DNA of 64,000 nucleotides. Origin: JABMOV01 sp964344305 (GTDB taxonomy: Bacteria; Fidelibacterota; Marinisomatia; Marinisomatales; JABMOV01). This document shows positions 51,006-59,758 of the stretch, piece after piece. Below the pieces are notes generated by a model. It ran no database searches, was not told the DNA's origin, and saw only the letters and a list, made by a program, of their open reading frames with translations. How positions within the stretch are numbered: position 1 is the first letter of the stretch; each line of letters starts with the position of its first letter. Made by a program: the position numbers and the translations under genes. The stretch covers positions 1-64,000 of the forward strand of contig CAYFMT010000010.1 of the NCBI GenBank assembly GCA_964344305.1, in the 5' to 3' direction.

Positions 51006-54000
51006 TTACTTTAAGTACGTGAGCTTACCTAATTGTATTTCTTCGTTTGCATGTATCGTATAGAAGTATATTCCACTGGAAAGCGGACGTTGAAATGTAT
51101 CGGTACCATTCCATGTAAATTCGTACACACCATTTGAATGAGGCTGGTAAGTCGCTTCATAAACTGTTTGTCCTAGCATGTTCACAATTCGTATTTCCAC
51201 AGGATTCAAATGCTGAATGGTAAATCGTATAACCGTTGATCCATTGAACGGGTTTGGATAGGCTGTAGCCAATGAATAGGATTCAGGGTTAACAGGTTCT
51301 TCAAGGCTGGACAAGAATGTAGGAGTCATGTACAGTTTTCCATACAAACTGGAGAAGTCCTCTTTACCTGAAGAGCGCAGGTCAACCCAGTAAATGAGAA
51401 GTTCTGTGTCTGATAATTCCAGAAACTGACAGTGTTCCTGTCGGTGAAATTGCTGTACCAGTGGTGTTCCATTTGTCATAAAAGATTCACCTGACACTGA
51501 ATAAGTCGTCCAGTACAGATCCGCCCCTATGGCTTTTGTAGGGTCAGGGTTATAAATACCACGGGAATCTTCCCAAACGATAAGGAACTGATCATTATCA
51601 AGACTGTGAATCTTTGGACGTACCTGATAGGTTGTATCATCTGTAAAGGTCACATTTTCACCCAATAATTCTTCGTTGCTCAGATCAATGACCTGTCCGG
51701 TAATGTTGTATTCATTTCCATTCTGAAAATCTTCCCAGACCAGCATGGCTGTTGTCAAATCATCTGTGATATCCATACTGATATTGGTCTGATCATTGTC
51801 AGCTGTGGTCGCGTAAGTACCTCCCTGGAACCATGCCGTTGTGCCGTCCCAGTGAAGGATCTGCACTTTGATATCATCGGCGAAGTTGTTTGTTTCAGTC
51901 CATGAAAGCAGAATACCGTCAGTGTCACTGATTATTTTTGCCACAAGATTGTCCGGGTCACCAAACGGTCCAGCTACGGTTATACCTGAACTGGGCCAAT
52001 CATTTGTTGGTACTCCGGCATAATCAAATTTCTTTACTATGTATTTTGCACTCCCCCATACATCCTCCAGGGATAGAAGGAACATGTTGCCATCAGGTGT
52101 TGGAAAAGCAGCCACAGCATAATCATCCACCCACTGTGCAGCTCCAACCTGAACACCATCAGCTGCCAGTGTTGGGTTTCCATTTTCATCCATCACCTGG
52201 TAGAAAATATCAAAATCCACCTGGTTCCTGATATCTGACCAGAAACAACCAACATTTCCATCTGGAGTTTCTATTAGAATGGGTCTTCTCTGATCAGCGG
52301 ATCCTTCATATACAACTACACCACTGGAATCCCACGTATTTTCAAGTGCATGGTTCAATTTATTCAGCTTCACCAGCTTGGCCCCGGTTTCCGTGGAATA
52401 AGAAAGACTGTAGAAGGCATCATCTGTAAGCAACATTTGTGGTTCTGCTTCCAATTCAGCAGATTCGCTTTCTTCAAATGTCAATTGTACTCCATTAAAA
52501 TTTTCAATAAGCCCATCAGAGGAAACCCAGGAACCGTATGTTTTGCGCTCACTTCGCGTATCCTCCCAGGCCATGAGTATCTCATCATTGAGGAAAGTAC
52601 CATAGACAAACTTTACATCACCATCAAGTCCAGCTTTCACCTCCAGGCCGTTTTCGCCAAACAGGTTTCCTCCATCTGTGGCATGCTGGGTTCGCAGATG
52701 AATGCTGCCGGATTGCTGATCGGCATAGTAAATCAATGCTCCACCCCCTGATAGTCCCGTGGCAATGGGTGCAAACTGGTATCCAGAAATATTTACAATG
52801 GTTACATCCAACACACTTTCGTTGTTAGCGATATGTGATCCCACAATATCCACATGAGGGAACGTTCCCCTTTCCCAGAAAAACCATGCACCGCCTGAAC
52901 CATCAGATACAAATCGGACATTCTGACTTACAAGGCTGGTGGTATCGAGCAACACACCTGATGAATCCCAGGCAATGTTGCCATTCCCATCTACTTTTTG
53001 TGCAAAGGGGTCCCCATTCACGGCATCAAGCCGAAGATCTTTCCAGATAACAAAGACATTGCCAAGTGCATCATTTTTGACGCGTACACCGGACTTAATA
53101 GCCTCATCATTGGATAAAGGTCGATGAGATGTAAAAACAGTACCACTGCCGGACACGAGATTGTAAATCACTGTAGACTCTTCATCACCACTCTGCCATG
53201 TAACCAGGCTGGTATCTCCATGCATAAAGGTGGTCCTTGGTCCTACATCAAGGTTTGCATCATCAGAAATGTTTAATCCGTCTTCCGCAAACATGGGCAT
53301 CATGTCAGTTCCAAATCTTTGACCGTAGATTTCTGCGTTGGTGCTGTTCTGGGTGTCGGTCCAGACAAGCAAGGCTTCACCATTACCACCATATTCAATA
53401 CTTTTCCTATATTGATCACCATTTGTAGCCGCAACAGGGTAACCGATCCCTTCGTTCACTATGCTATGATCAGATCCCACATGAGTCCCAAAAATATCAT
53501 CGTCCACACCATTTCGCCCATCCTGCCAGGTTACATATACGCCGCCATTACCATCTGTGCACATGTTTATGGTGATTTGAGTACCTGGTTGCTGACACAG
53601 AGCTACACCATTTGAATCCAGGAGAATATCACCGTTGCTGTCAATATGCTGGAGAAATATATCTCCTGCCTCATCAAATCGGTAATCAACCCACGCAACG
53701 AATGCGCCACCGCTGCCATCGCCTATGGCCACTGGATCTTCCTGTCGTCCAGGTAACTGGGTTACGGGTTTCCCGTCTTCACCCCATACCATATTTCCAT
53801 CGTAATACACTTTTTGTGCAAAAACTTCCCTGTTTCCATTCCGAGTATCTGACCAGAAAACAATGGATGATTCACCGTCCCCGGTTTCACAGACAGTCCT
53901 CTGCCATTCAATGTGTACTCCCTGACGGATGGCGACCCCTTCACTCTCTGTCCATAAGGATTGGGTCATCCCGAAAGCGGATATGAGAAACACTGATAAT

Positions 54001-54011
54001 AATTTTTTCAT
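51006..54011 (-). CDS. Large repeat protein with sorting domain
   Basis: A 1001-residue exported protein. From ATG 54011 (AGGA 7 nt upstream) it has a signal peptide, then many imperfect repeats of about 50 residues containing W-D-R...D-IF-Q-V...G...W...G (for example VFWSDTRNGNREVFAQKV, VYVTWQDGRNGVDDDIFG, VFVIWKDLR). This pattern suggests a beta-propeller or beta-solenoid. It ends in a sorting domain (AYPNPFNGSTVIRF, NMLGQTVYEA, SSGIYFYTI). No catalytic motif is visible; binding of a surface or polymer ligand is the best guess. Confidence 0.83.
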   Translation of the reverse strand: MKKLLSVFLISAFGMTQSLWTESEGVAIRQGVHIEWQRTVCETGDGESSIVFWSDTRNGNREVFAQKVYYDGNMVWGEDGKPVTQLPGRQEDPVAIGDGSGGAFVAWVDYRFDEAGDIFLQHIDSNGDILLDSNGVALCQQPGTQITINMCTDGNGGVYVTWQDGRNGVDDDIFGTHVGSDHSIVNEGIGYPVAATNGDQYRKSIEYGGNGEALLVWTDTQNSTNAEIYGQRFGTDMMPMFAEDGLNISDDANLDVGPRTTFMHGDTSLVTWQSGDEESTVIYNLVSGSGTVFTSHRPLSNDEAIKSGVRVKNDALGNVFVIWKDLRLDAVNGDPFAQKVDGNGNIAWDSSGVLLDTTSLVSQNVRFVSDGSGGAWFFWERGTFPHVDIVGSHIANNESVLDVTIVNISGYQFAPIATGLSGGGALIYYADQQSGSIHLRTQHATDGGNLFGENGLEVKAGLDGDVKFVYGTFLNDEILMAWEDTRSERKTYGSWVSSDGLIENFNGVQLTFEESESAELEAEPQMLLTDDAFYSLSYSTETGAKLVKLNKLNHALENTWDSSGVVVYEGSADQRRPILIETPDGNVGCFWSDIRNQVDFDIFYQVMDENGNPTLAADGVQVGAAQWVDDYAVAAFPTPDGNMFLLSLEDVWGSAKYIVKKFDYAGVPTNDWPSSGITVAGPFGDPDNLVAKIISDTDGILLSWTETNNFADDIKVQILHWDGTTAWFQGGTYATTADNDQTNISMDITDDLTTAMLVWEDFQNGNEYNITGQVIDLSNEELLGENVTFTDDTTYQVRPKIHSLDNDQFLIVWEDSRGIYNPDPTKAIGADLYWTTYSVSGESFMTNGTPLVQQFHRQEHCQFLELSDTELLIYWVDLRSSGKEDFSSLYGKLYMTPTFLSSLEEPVNPESYSLATAYPNPFNGSTVIRFTIQHLNPVEIRIVNMLGQTVYEATYQPHSNGVYEFTWNGTDTFQRPLSSGIYFYTIHANEEIQLGKLTYLK

Positions 54012-54019
54012 AAACATTC

Positions 54020-55078
54020 CTATTTATCTATTTCAATAATGGATAATCCTTCTCGTGTTGATACAAAAACCAACTCATTGTATATCATGGTTTTATAAGT
54101 ATAGCCTACATCAAATATGCCTCTGGATTCAGGCTTCTTCGGGTTGGAAATATCGAACAGGGCAATCCCTGAAGGTCCAAGGCTCAATACAGCCATGTCA
54201 TCATCTATCGTCACATGGTCAACATTCAAGTCTTCAGCGAATAGATAACCATGACCTGACAGTATTGAGTTTGTTGTATCAACTGGCAAATCTGTGAGAT
54301 CAAAATATGTTACACCCCCAAAGTCACAGGCAACATAGAGATCGGTACCGACCAGAGTCGGGTTTCCCGCTATCCCATCAGTGTCGAATTTTCCCCTGCT
54401 AACCGGGTTGTTGCTTGACTCATCATAAGTGAAGAGTTCCACTCCCAGCTGTCCCATGGATATGGCTAAATAGTCATCATTGTAGTCAATCCCGGTGGGA
54501 TTTCCTATCATTGACACTTCTGTACCATTGATCTGGAACCAGTCACCCCAAGAAGCCACCACATAGGTATGCCATTTTAAACCATCGTCATTATCAGCTG
54601 CATAAATTCTAACCGTATCCAGCGATTCAAATGGCATACAGAATCCATAGGTTCCATCACTGAGAATCTCCCCTTTTGTATAAATAGAGTCGGGATCGGA
54701 AATATTCAGGATTTTAACCTGTTTCCCGTTTTCAAGAACAAACAGATCTTCATTTATCTCACTGTAGTAAACCTGAGCTATATCTCTGTCATACACAAAA
54801 GTTGAAGGGAATCCTGCAGAGTAGATGGGAGTAAAATGATCAATATTTAGAGTTTTCACCGGTTGAGAGATATTGGAAAAATCCCAAACCTGAACACCGG
54901 CAGCACCTGCCGCTACATACGCCTTATCACCAACAATATGTACATCCCTGCAATATCCGGTAGTGGAAATCAATCCTAGATCCGATATTGACCAGATATT
55001 ATCATATTCAGGTTCGATACAGGCTGTTAGAAATAATCCAGGCAGTAGCGCCAAAAATAGTTTTCTAATATCGGTCAT
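54020..55078 (-). CDS. LVIVD-repeat lipoprotein
   Basis: A 352-residue protein with a lipoprotein signal ending in LTAC at Cys20, followed by six or seven blades with the LVIVD-type pattern (VHIVGDKAYVAAGAAGVQVWDFSN; DDMAVLSLGPSGIALFDISN; LVFVSTREGLSIIEID). Such proteins form beta-propellers and are found on the cell surface of FCB bacteria and haloarchaea; their function is not known. It overlaps the barrel gene by 14 nt and is followed by the repeat protein gene after 2 nt. Confidence 0.82.
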   Translation of the reverse strand: MTDIRKLFLALLPGLFLTACIEPEYDNIWSISDLGLISTTGYCRDVHIVGDKAYVAAGAAGVQVWDFSNISQPVKTLNIDHFTPIYSAGFPSTFVYDRDIAQVYYSEINEDLFVLENGKQVKILNISDPDSIYTKGEILSDGTYGFCMPFESLDTVRIYAADNDDGLKWHTYVVASWGDWFQINGTEVSMIGNPTGIDYNDDYLAISMGQLGVELFTYDESSNNPVSRGKFDTDGIAGNPTLVGTDLYVACDFGGVTYFDLTDLPVDTTNSILSGHGYLFAEDLNVDHVTIDDDMAVLSLGPSGIALFDISNPKKPESRGIFDVGYTYKTMIYNELVFVSTREGLSIIEIDK

Positions 55079-56102
55079 ACACCAATCTCCGTGAAAATGT
55101 CATCCATACCTGTACCTGTTTAAATGATTTCAAATCTTCTACCCATTCATATTCCGAGTGTGTAGTTCTCGTGCGAAATCTCGACTGAAGTTTCGCATTC
55201 ACCTGATCCGATAGTTTTGTCTGGATCCAGATATCAAATTTACGGTCAATATGATCGCGTCCACTGTGTAGTGGATCATCCAGACTCTCGGCTGCATACA
55301 TGCGATGTTCCTGCCTGACAGCCATACCTAGTTCTGAGAAAATATCATGCTTGAGGGAGTAAGAAACAGGTAAATACCATTCAATGCTGGTATAGGATCT
55401 GTCAAATGAACTTGCACGAGCGGTTTCTCCATACGTGAAATTGTCTGCGAAAGAATACAAAATATCTACACTCGTATTTAATCTCTCGAAGACCTCAAAA
55501 TTCAAGCCCAGTCTGCTACCATATATATCCAGATCAAACTCCGCAAATTCTCCATTGTAATACCGTTTCAGTTTCAGCAGTCTCGCTACAACCCACATCC
55601 TACGTGTGAATGGATAGGAGAAGTCAACTCCCGTTTCCTCATCGGAAAAATAGCAGGGAATATAACTGTCATTGCTCTTATCCCTGTCCAGGTAATTGCG
55701 CAAATAGAAATCATTAAGTTTCCGATGATACATCCCAATCCTGAATAGTCTTTTCCACTGGTATATGATACTGGATTGTCCGGCGGAATAGGATTTCTCT
55801 TCTGTGTGTGAATACGTTGTATAACCGGCAGATAAATACAGACGAATGTAATTGGTTCGATGTTTCAGTCTATATCGTGAACTAATAGACCCATTAAGCC
55901 TGATATAAGGCGAATCAAATGTGTTCATTGAACCAAGAAGTGATGGATCCAGAGCTGCTTCGCCTTTCTCGTCGCCTGACAACCGAAGAACATTTGAATC
56001 ATATCCCGGGGTGAGTCCAATACGTCCGTTTAACGGGAAGAATCCGGTGATATTCACAGCAAAAATCTGCGATACTAGAAAGATCAGGAGAAGATAGCGC
56101 AC
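55065..56102 (-). CDS. Outer-membrane beta-barrel candidate linked to pgs genes
   Basis: A 345-residue protein with a signal peptide (about 1-15) and a body of alternating aromatic/hydrophobic and polar residues typical of outer-membrane strands (YIRLYLSAGYTTYSH, MWVVARLLKLKRYYNG, SIEWYLPVSYSLKHDI), with a C-terminal strand ending in YDRY. I do not recognise a family. The GTG start shares a base with the stop of the previous gene (TAGTG). It is tightly placed in the pgs-type operon, so a role in export or display of the polymer is possible. Confidence 0.72.
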   Translation of the reverse strand: MRYLLLIFLVSQIFAVNITGFFPLNGRIGLTPGYDSNVLRLSGDEKGEAALDPSLLGSMNTFDSPYIRLNGSISSRYRLKHRTNYIRLYLSAGYTTYSHTEEKSYSAGQSSIIYQWKRLFRIGMYHRKLNDFYLRNYLDRDKSNDSYIPCYFSDEETGVDFSYPFTRRMWVVARLLKLKRYYNGEFAEFDLDIYGSRLGLNFEVFERLNTSVDILYSFADNFTYGETARASSFDRSYTSIEWYLPVSYSLKHDIFSELGMAVRQEHRMYAAESLDDPLHSGRDHIDRKFDIWIQTKLSDQVNAKLQSRFRTRTTHSEYEWVEDLKSFKQVQVWMTFSRRLVYDRY

Positions 56103-56989
56103 TAAAACTCCAGGAATCTCATCAGTACTTTTCGATCTTTCTCAACAACCTCTATTGTAAATATCTGGCTCGTTGCTTCCACAGGGATATCACAGGTTCG
56201 CCATTTCCCTGGCACAGAATCCTGGTCCTCAACGACCACAGCTTCACTGGATCTTTCAGTGCTGAAGTAATAGGTACCTATGACTTTGGTTCCGGAACGA
56301 ACCCGTAGACGGTAAGCTTCCTGTTCCCCCATCCAATCATCAAAAACCAGTCGACTGTAGATCCTGATAGTGCCATCTTTTGTAGGTGAAACCTGTAAAG
56401 GAACGATGTGATTTCCTTCGAAATATTCCACAACAGATGATTCAACTTTCACCTGTCGAGCCAACTGGTGAACCATCGGGATCAGCACCTTTTTTTCACC
56501 CCCGGTGTTGTCAAACTCCTTGCTAAGGACTCGTATGAGGATGGGATAATCCTGATCATCTTCAGCTTTCAATCTGATAGTATGCTGACCTTTTGGAACA
56601 TTGATGAAATAGTTACCGGAATAAGTATAATAGTGATTGGGGTGCTGAACACTTCGAATGGACTTCTGTATTTTATAACGGTGATTCACGGTAATAGGAT
56701 CATCCTCATCCAGAATGATGGAATAGGAATAGGCATGTCGATTCTTGTCACGCTTGGGTGAAGGATACCTTGATATAAGCTCGATTCGGGTTGGACCGGA
56801 AAACGTATAGGTTAAACCATCCTCATCAAGAGAATAGTACAATCGCCTTTTCGAGTTGATGAGTAATATCTCCTTCTTCTCCCCATTTTCACTGGGTTTA
56901 AGCAGTTTTGGGAATACAGGTGTACTCACCAGCAATGCGAAGAGCACGAGGATTGATATTTTAAAGGACGCTATCCGGTTCATGTTCAT
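56102..56989 (-). CDS. Secreted protein linked to pgs genes, unknown
   Basis: A 295-residue protein with a signal peptide of about 28 residues. The first half has strands with PKGQHTIRLKAED, resembling carbohydrate-binding or Ig-like modules; the second half ends with IEVVEKDRKVLMRFLEF. No catalytic motif is visible and I do not recognise a family. The start overlaps the end of pgsW by 29 nt and the stop touches the barrel gene, so it is part of the same operon. A periplasmic link between inner-membrane synthase and outer-membrane barrel is an inference. Confidence 0.7.
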   Translation of the reverse strand: MNMNRIASFKISILVLFALLVSTPVFPKLLKPSENGEKKEILLINSKRRLYYSLDEDGLTYTFSGPTRIELISRYPSPKRDKNRHAYSYSIILDEDDPITVNHRYKIQKSIRSVQHPNHYYTYSGNYFINVPKGQHTIRLKAEDDQDYPILIRVLSKEFDNTGGEKKVLIPMVHQLARQVKVESSVVEYFEGNHIVPLQVSPTKDGTIRIYSRLVFDDWMGEQEAYRLRVRSGTKVIGTYYFSTERSSEAVVVEDQDSVPGKWRTCDIPVEATSQIFTIEVVEKDRKVLMRFLEF

Positions 56990-58109
56990 TCATTCTGCCT
57001 TTAATCTGTTTATGGCTTAAATACCCTACACCTGATGTCATCCCTGCAACAATGAGAAAGCAGAGAACAGAAACAATCATATTGTATCGTTTCACGGAAT
57101 AGAGCTGTCCTTCGCCGATTTCCGGCCAGGGAATAGGTGCGAATGGGATTTTTAATTGCTCTGTTAAATCAAATATATTCAGGAGATGAACCACGGGAAC
57201 ATTTTCCTTTGAAAATCGGGACATGACCCCTTCTATGCCTCCATGACGACTGATCACTTCAATATCTGATCGTCTGATAACCCCTGGATTTAACAGTTTA
57301 TGATTAAATGTGGTACCAAGGCTTGCCACACCTCCACCTACATTTATCATACCATCATATTTATAAATTGGTGTGATCTCTTTGAACAATGACATACGAT
57401 AGTCAACATTTTCTGAAAGTCGATCAAATTTTATGAGCTCTACTTCGTGCTCTTCTATGGATTCTTCTATTAACTGTCGACCACGTGGACTTAATAATCT
57501 ACCCAGATCATTTCGTCCGCCTATCGATGCGGCAATGGACCTGTACGAGATATATTTTTCATCATACAATAGCCGTTCCATATCCAACCAGTTGAAATCC
57601 GTGTAATTCGCTCCCCATTGTGAAGCGCCAATGGATGTAATGGTCACTGGTGTGACGCCCATTTCTTCGCAGGCTATCAGGACTGCAATATTTCCACCGG
57701 GCATGGATCCTGTAAGCAACACCGCTACCGTGTCACCTGATTCAATACCGGCCTGGGACATGAGTTCTACCGCAACTGCTGCGAAATTTGGGTCCAATGT
57801 CGTCAATTTTGCATCCAGGTCACCTTCATCCGTGGTGATAAGACTAAACTGTGTCCCCACTAATCCTGTCTCATTGGGATCATTTTCAATATCCACAAAT
57901 ACACCATGATCCATTCGAATGGATTTCAAATAATTCATGGCATCCAGCATTCGATTAGCTGCACGAATTTTTGTGTCATAGGATTTGGACTGAAACTCAG
58001 ATTGCATATTCAGAGCAATAGTCAAACAGGCAATGCTGACCAAGGCCATTATTATCAGGGTGGATAATCGCTGAACAGAAGGAATAAATGGTTTGTTAGA
58101 TGAGCTCAA
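56961..58109 (-). CDS. pgsW: Poly-gamma-glutamate system protein PgsW
   Basis: A 382-residue protein that matches the poly-gamma-glutamate system proteins found next to PgsB and PgsC. It has an N-terminal membrane segment (15-31), a large extracytoplasmic domain with VAVLLTGSMPGGNIAVL and GASQWGANYTDFNWLDME, and a C-terminal membrane segment near 350-368. In such gene sets it may stand in for PgsA. The start is TTG with GGGGA upstream and overlaps the pgsC stop by 14 nt. Its biochemical role is unknown. Confidence 0.83.
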   Translation of the reverse strand: MSSSNKPFIPSVQRLSTLIIMALVSIACLTIALNMQSEFQSKSYDTKIRAANRMLDAMNYLKSIRMDHGVFVDIENDPNETGLVGTQFSLITTDEGDLDAKLTTLDPNFAAVAVELMSQAGIESGDTVAVLLTGSMPGGNIAVLIACEEMGVTPVTITSIGASQWGANYTDFNWLDMERLLYDEKYISYRSIAASIGGRNDLGRLLSPRGRQLIEESIEEHEVELIKFDRLSENVDYRMSLFKEITPIYKYDGMINVGGGVASLGTTFNHKLLNPGVIRRSDIEVISRHGGIEGVMSRFSKENVPVVHLLNIFDLTEQLKIPFAPIPWPEIGEGQLYSVKRYNMIVSVLCFLIVAGMTSGVGYLSHKQIKGRMNEHEPDSVL

Positions 58110-58545
58110 ATAACTGTCCCCCAGAAATGATCAATACTATGAGCTTCACTAACACAGCGGTTATAAGAACGACGGAAATAGTCCGGATCATACCCTGCCT
58201 GTCCATCCAGTTTGCAATGAGTCCGGGAATGATATTCCCAATTACGGCAAATGATATAGTTTCATAGGGACTAAAAAACAAGTTCCGTGATATGTATCCA
58301 AACAGGAAGCCGAGTATAATAGCCAGGACGATTCGACGCTTACCGTATATAAACATGTAACGGCTAAAAAACTTGATGATGCCAAACACAAGAATACTCA
58401 CGAGAAATGTAACAACAACCTGCATGGGTTGATGGAGGTAAAGAGCAATATAACCCGGGACGATAATCCCTCCTGCTGTCACTCCAAGAAATTCAGACAG
58501 GAGTAAGCTAAGTGCAATGCCTAGACCAACGGTTATCTCAACCAT
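58096..58545 (-). CDS. pgsC: Poly-gamma-glutamate biosynthesis protein PgsC/CapC
   Basis: A 149-residue membrane protein with four to five hydrophobic segments and the PgsC opening (VGLGIALSLLLSEFLGVTAGGIIVPGYIAL). PgsC forms the membrane synthase with the PgsB ligase. Its ATG overlaps the pgsB stop by 8 nt. Length and order (B then C) match known operons. Confidence 0.91.
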   Translation of the reverse strand: MVEITVGLGIALSLLLSEFLGVTAGGIIVPGYIALYLHQPMQVVVTFLVSILVFGIIKFFSRYMFIYGKRRIVLAIILGFLFGYISRNLFFSPYETISFAVIGNIIPGLIANWMDRQGMIRTISVVLITAVLVKLIVLIISGGQLFELI

Positions 58546-59725
58546 AATATCGATGCCTTTTTATGGTATCTAGTATGGTCTGTCCCATTCCCACCTGGTT
58601 TCCAATGGCAAAAACAAGTGAATCGTTTTCCAGTGCACTGACATGATTCACAACAGAAGTTGCAGGTTCATCCATGGGAACAATCATGACCCGTGTTTCA
58701 GGTGAGTAATGGGTCAAGTGACTTACCATTGTCTTCAGGTTATTTCCACGGACTATTAAATGACTCGGTTTTATGTTCTCCATGACCAGCTGGAGCATTT
58801 GTCTTGTACGATGGCGACGATCTTCTCTGGTATTCAGGAAGATACAGATATCGCCTTCACATGGGTAACGGTCGATGATAAAATTCCATATCTGTAGCGT
58901 GGAAACAGGATCATTTGCTGCCATCCCATTTATAAATATCATCTCGTTTTCTTCAAACATTAAGTCCCAAACCGTCAGGGCACCAAGATCTGGTTGAACG
59001 GTGACCATACCATCCAGGGCAGTTTGTCTTTCCACACCCATCCGTTTGCATACATCAAGAGCAAGGGCAACATTCTGTGGGTGCTCAAGGTAAGCAAACC
59101 TCAACAGTTCATCATGTGAAACATCCTCTTCTTCAACATAATCTATGGCTGTATTCCTTGCTTTCGCGATCTCGGTGAAAACAGGCATGGCATCCTTGTC
59201 TGCTGTAACCAGTGTTCCATTTACCGGGATAGTATTGCCCAGGGATCTTGTGATATCATCCATGGTAGGGCCCATTTCTTCCAGATGATCCGGACGAACG
59301 TTGGTGATGACCCCTATGTGTGCTTTCACCATCTGGTGTTCTGCAATCCATTGATATTGCGGTTGGACGGCCATGCACTCCATCACAACCACTTCAGGGC
59401 TTTCCTTGGAGAAGAAACGCATGAGCCTGACCTGTTCACCAATAGATGGTTTTCTGAGGCGATGGATGATGCGATCATTTCCATCAGCATCAATCACCCT
59501 GGGTGCTGTACCTGTGGTCTTTGCAAATGTTCGGAAACCACCGGCACGCAATCCGGCGGCAATAAGGCGAGTAACACTGGATTTCCCCCTGGTACCGTTT
59601 ACATGAATTCGATGAGGTATTGTTGAGAGTACTGCCTGATGTGCGCTGTACTCAATGAGTCCCGCAATTATCAGGAGTATGGAAAGACTCCCTAGGATCC
59701 ATACAGGGGAAACAACAATATTCAT
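58538..59725 (-). CDS. pgsB: Poly-gamma-glutamate synthase PgsB/CapB
   Basis: A 395-residue amide ligase related to Mur ligases and folylpolyglutamate synthase. It has an N-terminal membrane segment (about 7-24), the P-loop NGTRGKSS (43-50), and the MECMAVQPQYQW and TNVRPDHLEEMG segments that are conserved in the family. It would join amino acids, usually glutamate, through gamma-carboxyl groups into a surface polymer. The natural substrate is not certain. It follows the second C25-like gene after 33 nt and starts a chain of overlapping genes down to 54020. No CapA/PgsA-type metallophosphatase gene is present. Confidence 0.92.
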   Translation of the reverse strand: MNIVVSPVWILGSLSILLIIAGLIEYSAHQAVLSTIPHRIHVNGTRGKSSVTRLIAAGLRAGGFRTFAKTTGTAPRVIDADGNDRIIHRLRKPSIGEQVRLMRFFSKESPEVVVMECMAVQPQYQWIAEHQMVKAHIGVITNVRPDHLEEMGPTMDDITRSLGNTIPVNGTLVTADKDAMPVFTEIAKARNTAIDYVEEEDVSHDELLRFAYLEHPQNVALALDVCKRMGVERQTALDGMVTVQPDLGALTVWDLMFEENEMIFINGMAANDPVSTLQIWNFIIDRYPCEGDICIFLNTREDRRHRTRQMLQLVMENIKPSHLIVRGNNLKTMVSHLTHYSPETRVMIVPMDEPATSVVNHVSALENDSLVFAIGNQVGMGQTILDTIKRHRYYG

Positions 59726-59758
59726 GAAGTGAAACGACTACGATAGTCACCTGTGTCT

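Noticed and set aside
51006..54011. Direct DNA repeats suggesting a CRISPR or satellite array
   Set aside because: The periodicity is visible only at the protein level; the nucleotide units diverge strongly and there are no constant repeats with spacers.
59736..59748. GACTA-CGA-TAGTC hairpin between the second C25-like gene and pgsB, as a terminator
   Set aside because: The stem is only 5 bp and is not followed by a T-run on the minus strand.
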